Part shown: positions 1 through 6,385 of the stretch, one piece after another
How the letters are laid out: the number at the start of each line of letters is the position of its first letter
Numbering within the stretch: the first letter of the stretch is position 1
From: a virus
IMG/VR virus record: IMGVR_UViG_3300044612_002010
Span: 1-25,396 of that record
DNA: 25,396 bases
Reading direction: 5' to 3' (one strand)
Notes under the pieces: generated by a model
The model's input: the letters and a program-made list of their open reading frames with translations, nothing else
Database searches by the model: none
What the model was told of the DNA's origin: nothing
Position numbers and translations under genes: made by a program

Positions 1-5
1 CGAGT

Positions 6-191
6 TTGCTTCGCGATGGGGCGCGGAAACTTTCCTCTCGCGTGACCTCTTTCGCGAGGCGGGCGTGGTATGTAACTTCTGACGAACTCATCCCGTGGGC
101 GGCGGCCATCCTCATCGTCGTCTCTCTCGCCGCTTCCCTCGTCCTCCCCATCCTCGCAAGTGTGTGGCTATGGCAACAGATTACAAACTGA
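6..191 (+). CDS. small single-pass membrane protein, possibly 5'-partial
   Basis: This encodes a short protein of about 61 residues. A basic N-terminal part is followed by one strong hydrophobic segment at about residues 29-55 (Trp/Ala/Ile/Leu/Val-rich), so it is probably a single-pass inner-membrane protein with its N-terminus in the cytoplasm. The first available start is TTG at position 6. The frame is open to the window edge, so the true start may lie upstream; an in-frame GTG at 42 is another option. The 3' end overlaps the next gene by 22 bases, as expected for a coupled phage early operon. I do not recognise a family and no function can be assigned. Confidence 0.5.
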   Translation: MLRDGARKLSSRVTSFARRAWYVTSDELIPWAAAILIVVSLAASLVLPILASVWLWQQITN

Positions 192-382
192 AGACCACCA
201 TCAACAAGTTCCCGCCCGGAACCCCCGTCAAGATTGTCCTTGACCCGCGCCACACAGTCGAGCTAGGTACCTCCTACGACATCGTCCTCCCAGATGGGAC
301 ACTGTCGTGGGCTTACCTTGATGAAATAGAATGGAGTGAAGAATGCCTTCCTTTGCAGAACACCCCAACCAGCGCAGGATGA
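170..382 (+). CDS. small hypothetical phage protein
   Basis: This encodes a 70-residue protein starting at ATG 170, inside the end of the preceding gene. Its composition is consistent with a small beta-rich fold (a KIVLDP stretch, then a YDIVLPDG stretch) with an acidic region near the C-terminus. The longer open frame upstream of 170 has the Pro/Arg-rich composition of out-of-frame sequence, so ATG 170 is preferred. Its 3' end overlaps the ATPase start at 343 by 40 bases. No family is recognised. The position at the head of the replication block suggests an early accessory role, which is inference. Confidence 0.55.
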   Translation: MATDYKLKTTINKFPPGTPVKIVLDPRHTVELGTSYDIVLPDGTLSWAYLDEIEWSEECLPLQNTPTSAG

Positions 383-1095
383 AACTCCTGCTGCTTGGTG
401 ATCCGGGTGCAGGCAAGACTGGTCTCATGGCCACTCTCGCCAATGCCGACTACAAGATCCGCATCGTGGATCTCGACAACAACCTGGCCATCCTCAATGC
501 CTACCTCAAGCAGGGCAAGGCCTCCAACATCTCCTACTTCTCCATCCCCGCCAAGGACCCGGAGTCGTGGAAGAAGTCCGTGAGCATCACCACGAAGTGG
601 ACTCTCCCCGAGGAAGACCTCGGTGACCTCACCACGTGGGATAGCAACACGGTGCTGGTCATTGACAGTGCCTCCTTCTGGAACGATACCTGCATGGCGC
701 AGGTCCTCCGGGAGAACGGCATCTCCGACGACAAGGCCGGCTTCGATCAGTCCCTCTGGGGCGTCATGAACAAGCGCTTCGAGAACCAGGTTGCGCGCCT
801 CACCTCCGACCGCTACAAGTTCCACTTGATTCTCATCGCGCACATCCGTATGATCGAGAACAAGAAGACGGGCGGAATCATGCGCGCCTTCCCCAGCTTC
901 CTCGGGCAGCAACTCCCCAATGTGGTTGCCCGCTACATGAACAACGTGTGGCTCGCTACACGCAAGGACGGAAAGCCGGTCTTGCATACGCAGACCACCC
1001 GTGATATGAGCTACCTGAAATGCAGCGCACCCCACAGGGTGGATGCAGAAGCGCCATTCGATCTGGGCGCTATCCTCAAGCGGATCGAAATGTGA
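343..1095 (+). CDS. Sak4/RecA-like P-loop ATPase (phage recombination ATPase)
   Basis: This is a 250-residue NTPase. A Walker A motif GDPGAGKT lies at residues 19-26 and a Walker B-type strand TVLVIDSAS has its Asp at residue 108. The short single-domain layout, with Walker A almost at the N-terminus and a later LILIAHIR strand, fits the phage RecA-like core family often annotated as AAA ATPase or Sak4-like single-strand annealing protein. Sak4 proteins act with a phage SSB in recombination-dependent replication, and the next gene is a plausible partner. ATG 343 is preferred because GGAGTGAAGA lies just upstream; ATG 379 would leave too little room before Walker A. The P-loop ATPase call is firm, while the Sak4 subfamily is inferred from length and context. 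Confidence 0.82.
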   Translation: MPSFAEHPNQRRMKLLLLGDPGAGKTGLMATLANADYKIRIVDLDNNLAILNAYLKQGKASNISYFSIPAKDPESWKKSVSITTKWTLPEEDLGDLTTWDSNTVLVIDSASFWNDTCMAQVLRENGISDDKAGFDQSLWGVMNKRFENQVARLTSDRYKFHLILIAHIRMIENKKTGGIMRAFPSFLGQQLPNVVARYMNNVWLATRKDGKPVLHTQTTRDMSYLKCSAPHRVDAEAPFDLGAILKRIEM

Positions 1096-1108
1096 AAGGA
1101 AAGAAAAG

Positions 1109-1522
1109 ATGTCGGACATCCATACCCGCGTTTACGACCTCAAGGACTTCGAGAGTCGCAAGTTCCTCCCGCCCGGCAAGTACCGTGGCGTCATCTGCGG
1201 TCACCTCGTCGGCACCACCCAGAAGGGAACCGACACCATCCGCCTGCTCGTCCGCCCGGAGGAGCCGCTCTCGGGTCAGGACATCTCCGGTGTGGAGATG
1301 AACGTCGAACTGAAGTCGGAGACCTTCTTCGACACGGACAATGCGCGTGGCCGTTTCTTCGACGCCATCCGCAAGATCGACCCCGCCGCCCTGCGTCCGG
1401 GCAATCTGCCCAGCATCGCGGAGAACGTCATGCTGGCGCAGGTCAACTTCGATTTCGTCCAGAAGAAGTCGAGGACCTCGGACGCCACCTACTGGGAGTG
1501 CGTCAACATCACGGCAGCCTGA
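1109..1522 (+). CDS. putative ssDNA-binding / recombination accessory protein
   Basis: This encodes a 137-residue protein starting at ATG 1109, preceded by the purine-rich ribosome-binding stretch AAAGGAAAGAA, 13 bases after the ATPase stop. The sequence alternates beta-strand-like segments (KYRGVICGHLVG, TIRLLVRPEE, VEMNVELKSE) and ends in an aromatic-containing strand (YWECVNITAA), which fits a small OB-fold-like or DUF669-like phage protein. Genes in this position, next to a Sak4-like ATPase and upstream of the polymerase, commonly encode single-strand DNA-binding partners. No diagnostic motif is visible, so the SSB role is inferred from gene order and the predicted beta-rich character. 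Confidence 0.5.
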   Translation: MSDIHTRVYDLKDFESRKFLPPGKYRGVICGHLVGTTQKGTDTIRLLVRPEEPLSGQDISGVEMNVELKSETFFDTDNARGRFFDAIRKIDPAALRPGNLPSIAENVMLAQVNFDFVQKKSRTSDATYWECVNITAA

Positions 1523-1531
1523 CGGCTTGAG

Positions 1532-1573
1532 CCACCTGCATAGTGGTGGGCGTGGTGGGGCGGCATCCCCACC
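1532..1573 (+). promoter_or_regulatory. two tandem hairpins before the GTG start of the UDG-exonuclease gene
   Basis: The only sizeable plus-strand gap (1523-1592) holds two possible stem-loops. The first pairs CCACC (1532-1536) with GGTGG (1545-1549). The second is a perfect 7-bp stem, GGTGGGG (1554-1560) with CCCCACC (1567-1573), around a 6-base loop. No T-run follows, so this is not a standard intrinsic terminator. The second stem ends 8 bases before the AGGA-type ribosome-binding site (1581-1584) of the next gene, so a role in mRNA processing, partial attenuation or translation control is possible. Confidence 0.4.
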
Positions 1574-1592
1574 CCCTCTCAGGAATCCTCCC

Positions 1593-2564
1593 GTGATCTT
1601 TCTCCTGGACTACCCATCCGTCCACGACATACGTGCCGGGTCCCACATCACGGGGTTCCCAGCTACCATGCTGAAGCTTGCGTTGCGCTACGCCGAAATG
1701 CCAACGCCACCCATGACCTTCCTCTTCAGCAAGCAGCCCAGCTTCTCCAACCCATCCACCTACTTCCATCCGCGCAAGCAAGTTCCCTATGGGGAACACC
1801 ACAATCCCCTGCATCCTCTCCTTGGCTACCTCAAGTCGGAGTTCGTTGCGGACTACGAGCGAGCCCGAGAGGAATGCAAGAAGCACAAGTTCATCGTCGC
1901 CATGGGCGACCTCGCTCTCTGGTGCCTTACCGGAGATCGCATGCTGGATCACCGGGGTACCCTGCTCTACTGGGAGAACATCCGGGTAATCCCCACGCAC
2001 AATCCTCGCGCCCTCATGAAGGACCAAAGCCTCCTTCCCGTGATGGCCATGGACCTGCGCAAGGCCCACAGGGAATCCCTCAAGCCACGCAGCGTCTTCC
2101 CCCGCCGCACCATCCACATCGTCGAGTCCCCCGCCGACATGGAGCGGTGCATCGATGCATGCGTGGCTAGCGGGTCCTTCGCCTTCGACATAGAGACTTA
2201 CGCCAACCAGATCACCATGATCTGCTTTGCGCCCTCCCCTCGCGACACCTACGTCGTCCCCTTCTGGAACGGTTCCCAAACCTTTTCTTTCGAGGAGGAG
2301 GTTCTGATCTGGGGCATGATCCAGATCCTCATGCTCCTTCCCCTTCGACGCATCGCACAGAATGCGGTGTTCGACCTCACCTTCCTCGATGCCTACGGGT
2401 TGACCCTGCGCTACCCCGTGGATGACACCATGCTGAAGTCCCACTCCAATGAGATCGAATGGCCCAAGGGTCTTGGATTCCTGGGCAGCATCTACTGCAA
2501 CGAGAAATCATGGAAGCTGATGCGTGTTGGCAAGGTGAAGGACAGAAAGAAGAAGGATGAGTAA
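1593..2564 (+). CDS. DNA polymerase N-terminal part: UDG-like domain plus split 3'-5' exonuclease domain
   Basis: This encodes 323 residues from GTG 1593, with AGGAAT 7 bases upstream; earlier in-frame codons overlap the previous gene and read as low-quality sequence. Residues about 95-160 look like a family 4-type uracil-DNA-glycosylase fold (VAMGDLALWCLTG, then RGTLLYW, then VIPTHNPRALM), as found at the N-terminus of SPO1-like phage DNA polymerases. Residues about 190-300 hold two DnaQ-type exonuclease motifs: Exo I (FDIET; D199, E201) and Exo II (AQNAVFD; N257, D261). The protein stops in the loop after Exo II. The missing Exo III motif is at the start of the gene at 3037. It overlaps the next gene by 8 bases. 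The two products probably assemble as one polymerase. Whether the UDG-like domain is active is unknown. Confidence 0.72.
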   Translation: MIFLLDYPSVHDIRAGSHITGFPATMLKLALRYAEMPTPPMTFLFSKQPSFSNPSTYFHPRKQVPYGEHHNPLHPLLGYLKSEFVADYERAREECKKHKFIVAMGDLALWCLTGDRMLDHRGTLLYWENIRVIPTHNPRALMKDQSLLPVMAMDLRKAHRESLKPRSVFPRRTIHIVESPADMERCIDACVASGSFAFDIETYANQITMICFAPSPRDTYVVPFWNGSQTFSFEEEVLIWGMIQILMLLPLRRIAQNAVFDLTFLDAYGLTLRYPVDDTMLKSHSNEIEWPKGLGFLGSIYCNEKSWKLMRVGKVKDRKKKDE

Positions 2565-2880
2565 AACAGCCAGGGTAGACCAGCTACTACATAGGGATTG
2601 GGATTCGTTCTGCTACGACCTGGTTCCTGAGGAAGAGGAGACCAGCTTCTCTCCCGAGGAACGTCTCTTCCTCGCAGTCATCATCCAAGCGGTGGATGAT
2701 GCCACCTCCTTGGCACCCTCCCTGCACAGGGATCAGGCACGCGGGGTGATCTTCTCCGCCAGTGCTACGCCCCTCAAGGACATGTGCGACTTCCTCGACA
2801 TAGACTACCCAAACTTCCGCAGCCTCGTGAAGCGCATGATTGACGAGGGCCGCACCATCAAGCGAGACTCCAATGTCTGA
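2557..2880 (+). CDS. small HTH-like phage protein lying between the polymerase halves
   Basis: This is a 107-residue protein starting at ATG 2557, overlapping the previous gene by 8 bases. It resembles a recurrent type of small phage/prophage protein: a helical core with EERLFLAVIIQAVDDA, then an RGVIFS segment, then PLKDMCDFLDIDYPNFRSLV, which has the pattern of a helix-turn-helix. It could bind DNA or RNA, but no specific role is known to me. It sits inside an interrupted DNA polymerase coding unit, so it may have entered as part of a gene insertion. It shows no LAGLIDADG, HNH or GIY-YIG motif, so a typical homing endonuclease is not supported. Confidence 0.65.
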   Translation: MSKTARVDQLLHRDWDSFCYDLVPEEEETSFSPEERLFLAVIIQAVDDATSLAPSLHRDQARGVIFSASATPLKDMCDFLDIDYPNFRSLVKRMIDEGRTIKRDSNV

Positions 2881-3040
2881 CTACACCCCGCAACCCCTCC
2901 TGTTCTTCACCCGCACGGAAGCCGGCATCATCGCCAACATCTTGGTGGATAGCACCTTGACCCGCATGGCAATCACCCCGAGCCATGCCCTCGCCATGCT
3001 GGCGTCCCTTGCGGACCTCATAGCCAGAGACCTGGAATGA
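2873..3040 (+). CDS. small helical hypothetical protein
   Basis: This encodes 55 residues from ATG 2873, overlapping the previous gene by 8 bases and the polymerase gene by 4 bases (ATGA). The protein is mainly hydrophobic and helical, with an Ala/Leu-rich C-terminal half (HALAMLASLADLIARDLE) that could form an amphipathic helix. There are no catalytic or binding motifs. The tight overlaps on both sides support real translation by coupling. It is the second of two genes separating the exonuclease and polymerase parts of the DNA polymerase. Function is unknown. Confidence 0.55.
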   Translation: MSDYTPQPLLFFTRTEAGIIANILVDSTLTRMAITPSHALAMLASLADLIARDLE

Positions 3041-4428
3041 AGACCTACACCACCGACTCCCTGCCGCCAGACATGGACCCCGCCCTCCAGCAGGTTGTCT
3101 ACAACGGTCTTGACGGGATGCTCACGCAGGAGATCTTCGAGGCTATCCCGCACTCCCCTACCTACGAGTTCGAGCGCAGCCTCCTGCCCCTCGTGGTTAC
3201 CATGATGCGGCGCGGCATGCTGGTCGATACGTCCCGCCGGGATGTCATGGTCGCCAAGCTGCAAGAGCAACTCGGTCGCACGTCCCAGGTCTTCGACCAC
3301 ATCTGCAAGGAGGTGTGGGGCCAGACCTTCAATCCCCGCAGTCCCGCCCAACTCAAGACCCTCTTGTACAAGCGCCTCTATCTTCCCGAGGTCATCGTCT
3401 CCAAGAAGGGCGAGAAGAAAATCTCCACCGACCGGGACACCCTTGAGCGCCTGCAGCGTGAGTTCCCGCGTGCCTACCCCATCGCCTCCCTTCTTCTGGC
3501 CATGCGAGACTTGGAGAAGACCGTTGACACACTCACCAAGACTCTATCCCCTGCTTCACGATGGCATGCTAACTTCAATATTGGCGGCACGGATACCGGT
3601 CGCTGGAGCAGTAGTAGCCATCCATTTGGTTGGGGATCTAATCTTCAGAACGTGGACGACTACATCCGCAGGGTATTCATCCCGGATCCTGGCCACGTCT
3701 TCGTCAATTGCGATCAGCAGGGTGCTGAGGCCCGGGTCGTGGGATACTTGGCCGGCGATGAGAACTACATCCGAGCAGTCGAATCCGGCGATGTCCATAC
3801 TATGGTCGCTGGCATGGTCTTCGGCTTTGAACCTAAGCGCGAGCTTGCGGATCGTAAGTACTATCGCGAGATGTCCTTTCGAGATATCGCAAAGCGAGCG
3901 GCTCATGGCAGCAACTATGGGGGAACTGCTCACACGATTGCTAGAGTCCTCAAGGTAGAGATCAAGATCATCGAGGAGTTCCAAGCCAAGTACTTCAAGG
4001 CGTTCCCCTTCCTGCGCAAGTGGCAGGTGTGGGTTGCCCAACAGCTACAGACAGAGCGCCAACTGGTGACGCCATTCGGGAGGCAGCGTGTCTTCTGGGG
4101 TAACCCCCGCGACGACGCCACGGTGCGCGCGGCCATCGCCTACGTACCCCAGAGTACGGTAGGGGACATGACGGCCAGGGGTCTCCTGTCCATCATGCAC
4201 TCCCTGCCCGATGCCCAGATCCTCAACAACATCCATGACGCTGCCCTCGTCCAAGTCCCCATCCACATGAAGGACGAGATGGTCCCCGCGATCCTTAAGT
4301 GCTTGACATACCCCCTTGAAGTGCGCGATATTTGGGGCAACACCAGGACCATGGTGATCCCATGGGAATCCCAGACCGGCATGAACTGGGGGAAGCGCAA
4401 GAAGGACAACCCGGATGGACTCGCATGA
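3037..4428 (+). CDS. family A DNA polymerase, polymerase part (with Exo III motif)
   Basis: This 463-residue protein is the palm/fingers/thumb part of a Pol I-type replicase. At its N-terminus, VYNGLDGM (Y22, D26) matches the exonuclease Exo III motif YxxxD that the 1593-2564 gene lacks. Polymerase motifs follow: TGRWSS near residue 187; motif A VNCDQQGAEARVVGYL with D226; motif B RDIAKRAAHGSNYG with R282, K286 and Y294; and motif C NNIHDAALVQVP with D401. The position equivalent to E. coli Phe762 is His290. The residue after the motif C Asp is Ala rather than the usual Glu. The gene begins in an ATGA overlap. It should make the phage's replicative polymerase together with the upstream exonuclease gene. 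Confidence 0.9.
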   Translation: MKTYTTDSLPPDMDPALQQVVYNGLDGMLTQEIFEAIPHSPTYEFERSLLPLVVTMMRRGMLVDTSRRDVMVAKLQEQLGRTSQVFDHICKEVWGQTFNPRSPAQLKTLLYKRLYLPEVIVSKKGEKKISTDRDTLERLQREFPRAYPIASLLLAMRDLEKTVDTLTKTLSPASRWHANFNIGGTDTGRWSSSSHPFGWGSNLQNVDDYIRRVFIPDPGHVFVNCDQQGAEARVVGYLAGDENYIRAVESGDVHTMVAGMVFGFEPKRELADRKYYREMSFRDIAKRAAHGSNYGGTAHTIARVLKVEIKIIEEFQAKYFKAFPFLRKWQVWVAQQLQTERQLVTPFGRQRVFWGNPRDDATVRAAIAYVPQSTVGDMTARGLLSIMHSLPDAQILNNIHDAALVQVPIHMKDEMVPAILKCLTYPLEVRDIWGNTRTMVIPWESQTGMNWGKRKKDNPDGLA

Positions 4429-4591
4429 TTACCTCGGCAGCAAGTTCCATAGCCAGATGCTAGCCAACCGCATCCGCGCCTACTGGCGCAAGCGCGGCAT
4501 CGAAGTCAACGTGTGGGTAGAGAAGGAAGCCAACGTCCATGTCCTCCGCAGCAATCTCCGGTTCTCGTTTCCGCCTGCCCAACAGGCGTGA
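4415..4591 (+). CDS. small hypothetical protein downstream of DNA polymerase
   Basis: This 58-residue gene starts at ATG 4415, inside the last codons of the polymerase gene, and ends at TGA 4591. Its sequence includes SKFHSQMLANRIRAYWRKRG followed by IEVNVWVE, a helix-strand arrangement typical of short conserved phage proteins encoded next to polymerases. It is basic in the helix and hydrophobic in the strand. It overlaps both neighbours, by 14 and 53 bases, consistent with coupled translation. Function is unknown. Confidence 0.6.
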   Translation: MDSHDYLGSKFHSQMLANRIRAYWRKRGIEVNVWVEKEANVHVLRSNLRFSFPPAQQA

Positions 4592-4865
4592 GTCCACCGT
4601 CGAAGACCTCTACTTCAACGGCGAGCGCTACCACCTCTCCTACTCCACCCTTCACGGGAAGGTGTGGGAAGTCTTCATCTCAGGGCCCCGCGCGGGCACC
4701 GACCTTTACGCCATCTGCTGCACCGCCGCCACCCTCGTGTCCCTCGCCCTCCAGCACGGAGTACCCCTGGACACCATGCGCGAGGCCGCCCTGCGCGACA
4801 AGGAGGGTAACCCCGTAGAGATCGTGGGAGCCGTGCTCGATGTCCTCGCCTCGTCTGGGGCATAG
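4539..4865 (+). CDS. TSCPD-domain-like small protein
   Basis: This is a 108-residue protein. Its C-terminal half (YAICCTAATLVSLALQHG, then VPLDTMREAAL, then EIVGAVLDVLAS) resembles the TSCPD domain known from the C-terminus of B12-dependent ribonucleotide reductases and found as stand-alone small proteins in alphaproteobacteria and their phages. The N-terminal half looks like two or three beta strands (LYFNGERYHLSYS, KVWEVFIS). No reductase catalytic domain is present, so it is not itself a ribonucleotide reductase. A role in nucleotide metabolism is possible but unproven. It overlaps both neighbouring genes. Confidence 0.6.
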   Translation: MSSAAISGSRFRLPNRRESTVEDLYFNGERYHLSYSTLHGKVWEVFISGPRAGTDLYAICCTAATLVSLALQHGVPLDTMREAALRDKEGNPVEIVGAVLDVLASSGA

Positions 4866-5268
4866 GCCCCACTACCTCAGCAAGGACAGGCCCACTCGCA
4901 TCCAACGGAAGGGCCTTCTATACGAGAAGAAGGTGGTGCGCCACCTTGTGGAGCAGGGCAACCTCGACACCTTCATCATCCACGGCCAATGGATCTACTG
5001 GGACAAGTCGGTGTGCCAGCCCGACATCATCGTCGTCCCGCCCAATGGCCCCGTGGTTGTGGTGGAGGTGAAGCTCACCCGCAAGCGCGCCGTAGAGAAG
5101 AAGCTGCGCGACGTGTACGGGGTGGCCCTGCAGCACATCTTCGCCGGGCGTAGCCTCTCCTACTGCCAGGTCTACAAGAACCTTGACGGAGGGGAGCCCT
5201 TCTCGTATGACCCGTGGGACATCCTCACCCTCAAGCCCTTCGAGTATGGAGAGATCCTGTGGAGATAG
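4840..5268 (+). CDS. PD-(D/E)XK family nuclease
   Basis: This is a 142-residue protein with the core signature of the PD-(D/E)XK fold: PDIIVVPPNG with P61-D62, followed one strand later by VVVVEVK with E76 and K78. An upstream Glu in GLLYEKKVVRHL (E29) fits the first helix of the fold. The size and single domain match phage VRR-NUC/RecB-like or Holliday-junction-resolvase-like enzymes. Next to the recombination ATPase and polymerase, it probably processes replication or recombination intermediates, or degrades host DNA. It overlaps the previous gene by 26 bases; no later Met fits upstream of the fold. Confidence 0.78.
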   Translation: MSSPRLGHRPHYLSKDRPTRIQRKGLLYEKKVVRHLVEQGNLDTFIIHGQWIYWDKSVCQPDIIVVPPNGPVVVVEVKLTRKRAVEKKLRDVYGVALQHIFAGRSLSYCQVYKNLDGGEPFSYDPWDILTLKPFEYGEILWR

Positions 5269-5603
5269 CTTCCAAGAACCTCACGATTCCCATCGAGATG
5301 CACGTCTCCTTGGGTGGCGGAGCCCTGCACATCAACACCTACGCGGGCCTAGGTGATGCTGATGGTACCCTCACCCTCATCGACATGAAGCATCTGGTCT
5401 CCGAGATGGTGGAGGGCTGGCTCTACTACGACGACGTGGAAGCTGCCCTACGGGAACTCACGGTCCTGCACGAGATCATCGATGCGAAGCTCTCGAAGCT
5501 CAAGACCTCAGCCTCCGCCTCCGCTTCTTCACGGGCGAGGAAGGCAAAGCCTCGTAGCCGGAAAGCCTCCCGTCGCGGCGCAACTGCCCAGCCAAGTAGG
5601 TGA
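5259..5603 (+). CDS. hypothetical protein with basic low-complexity tail (last plus-strand gene)
   Basis: The frame is open from ATG 5214, but GTG 5259 is preferred: it follows GGAGAG (5248-5253) and overlaps the nuclease stop by only 10 bases. The resulting 114-residue protein has a beta-rich N-terminal half, then a helical stretch (EMVEGWLYYDDVEAALREL), then a disordered Ser/Ala/Arg/Lys-rich tail from about residue 82. The tail lies opposite the 3' end of the convergent minus-strand gene. A basic tail could bind nucleic acid. No family is recognised. Confidence 0.55.
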   Translation: MEIASKNLTIPIEMHVSLGGGALHINTYAGLGDADGTLTLIDMKHLVSEMVEGWLYYDDVEAALRELTVLHEIIDAKLSKLKTSASASASSRARKAKPRSRKASRRGATAQPSR

Positions 5604-5802
5604 AATCCATGATGCTGACTTGCCGGCGCAGCATGGTGCATATCTTGCTGAGACGCATGACCCTCATGCTGGGTAGGCAGTTGCAGATGCGCATGTACTC
5701 GTGGGCAGTGAACCCGCGCGGGACCTTGTCGATCCCCGTGTACACCGTCTCGTAGTAGCCCCGGATCTTAGGACGAGAGAATCTGGAGCTTGACCTTTTC
5801 AA
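5500..5802 (-). CDS. hypothetical phage protein with basic C-terminus (last minus-strand gene)
   Basis: This encodes 100 residues from TTG 5802, preceded by a G-rich stretch on the minus strand that could act as ribosome-binding site. It overlaps the upstream gene by 35 bases. The central part (RGYYETVYTGIDKVPRGFTA, then HEYMRICNCLPSMRVMRLSK) has ordinary protein composition with helical character. The C-terminus is a run of basic residues (KKRRRRLRS). The final 104 bases overlap the end of the convergent plus-strand gene, so both genes encode basic tails from the same DNA. Function is unknown. The TTG start is the least certain point. Confidence 0.55.
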   Translation of the reverse strand: MKRSSSRFSRPKIRGYYETVYTGIDKVPRGFTAHEYMRICNCLPSMRVMRLSKICTMLRRQVSIMDFTYLAGQLRRDGRLSGYEALPSSPVKKRRRRLRS

Positions 5803-6010
5803 GGAGGCCCCCCATCGTGATTGCGTTCATCAGCCCGCCGAAAGCCCCGAAGATCTCGTCATTCTTGGTCAGCCCCACCACCAAGATGCAGGAAGCCTTG
5901 CCCTCCCCCACGACCTTGGCGGCTTCAGCCAGCACCAGGTTCAGTTCTTCCTGAAGCTTGGCGTCCGAGACAGGAGCGGAGACCCCCGGAAACGCGAAGA
6001 CCTCAGCCAC
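5768..6010 (-). CDS. small hypothetical protein
   Basis: This encodes 80 residues from GTG 6010, overlapping the stop of the preceding 43-residue gene by 8 bases. It has a helical acidic segment (DAKLQEELNLVLAEAAKVVG), a short hydrophobic strand (ASCILVVGLT), then a Gly/Ala/Met-rich hydrophobic stretch (IFGAFGGLMNAITMGGLL) that could be a membrane-associated helix. It lies downstream of the lysis cassette in the late operon. No family is recognised. Confidence 0.5.
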   Translation of the reverse strand: MAEVFAFPGVSAPVSDAKLQEELNLVLAEAAKVVGEGKASCILVVGLTKNDEIFGAFGGLMNAITMGGLLEKVKLQILSS

Positions 6011-6134
6011 GCTTGATCTCCTTCAGCATCTTCTTCGCTTCCTTGCTCACGCTCTTGGGCTTGCCCTGCGCCATCTTCTTCTTCATGGGCGGCCTCGAAA
6101 TCTGGGCGGGGATGTTGGCGCGGGAGATCGTCAT
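6003..6134 (-). CDS. very small Lys-rich phage protein
   Basis: This is a 43-residue gene from ATG 6134 to TGA 6003. The protein begins MTISRANIPAQISRPP and continues into a strongly basic helix rich in Lys and Met. This N-terminal pattern recurs in short proteins of related phages. It starts inside an ATGA overlap with the 6131 stop upstream and ends inside the next gene. Its length and charge suggest a nucleic-acid-binding or virion-associated peptide, which is inference. Confidence 0.55.
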   Translation of the reverse strand: MTISRANIPAQISRPPMKKKMAQGKPKSVSKEAKKMLKEIKRG

Positions 6135-6385
6135 CGCAGCTTCCTCTTCTTGGTGATGCACCCAAGGGGAATCATCATCTCCCCCCAGTAGCTGGGATCA
6201 TTGGTATCATGGAGGTCCATCGTACTGACGATGAGCACACTGGTATCCGTCACCTTGTGGACCCAGCCCACGGTGCGAATGTGGGGGGCGGCAAGAGAGT
6301 CGATCTCCTTCTTCTCCCGCCACTCATGGCCGCCCAGCGTCGCAGCGTCCACCCACTCGATATAGTAGAGGTCCCCGGGCTTCAC
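6131..6385 (-). CDS. small beta-rich hypothetical protein
   Basis: This encodes 84 residues from GTG 6385, which lies in a GTGA overlap with the upstream gene stop. The protein starts VKPGDLYYIEWVDAATLGG and continues with strands HIRTVGWVHKV and SVLIVSTMD, giving it the look of an SH3-like or small beta-barrel domain, similar to phage proteins with a 'G-D-x-Y-x-I-x-W' opening. It ends with a basic KKRKLR tail. No enzyme motifs are seen. Function is unknown. Confidence 0.55.
   Translation of the reverse strand: MKPGDLYYIEWVDAATLGGHEWREKKEIDSLAAPHIRTVGWVHKVTDTSVLIVSTMDLHDTNDPSYWGEMMIPLGCITKKRKLR

Noticed and set aside
313-1119. 268-codon open frame on the minus strand
   Set aside because: It is opposite the P-loop ATPase with intact Walker motifs, and its codon pattern mirrors the true gene.
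1509-2444. 311-codon open frame on the minus strand
   Set aside because: It lies opposite the UDG-like/exonuclease gene, where exonuclease motifs are clear. The composition is that of a shadow frame.
2557-3040. Insert between polymerase parts as a group I intron or homing endonuclease
   Set aside because: The insert holds two intact overlapping phage genes with no endonuclease motifs and no obvious intron core; start/stop overlaps indicate ordinary translation.
5590-5700. Bidirectional terminator at the convergent junction
   Set aside because: Short inverted repeats exist near 5535-5553, but none is followed by a T-run on either strand.
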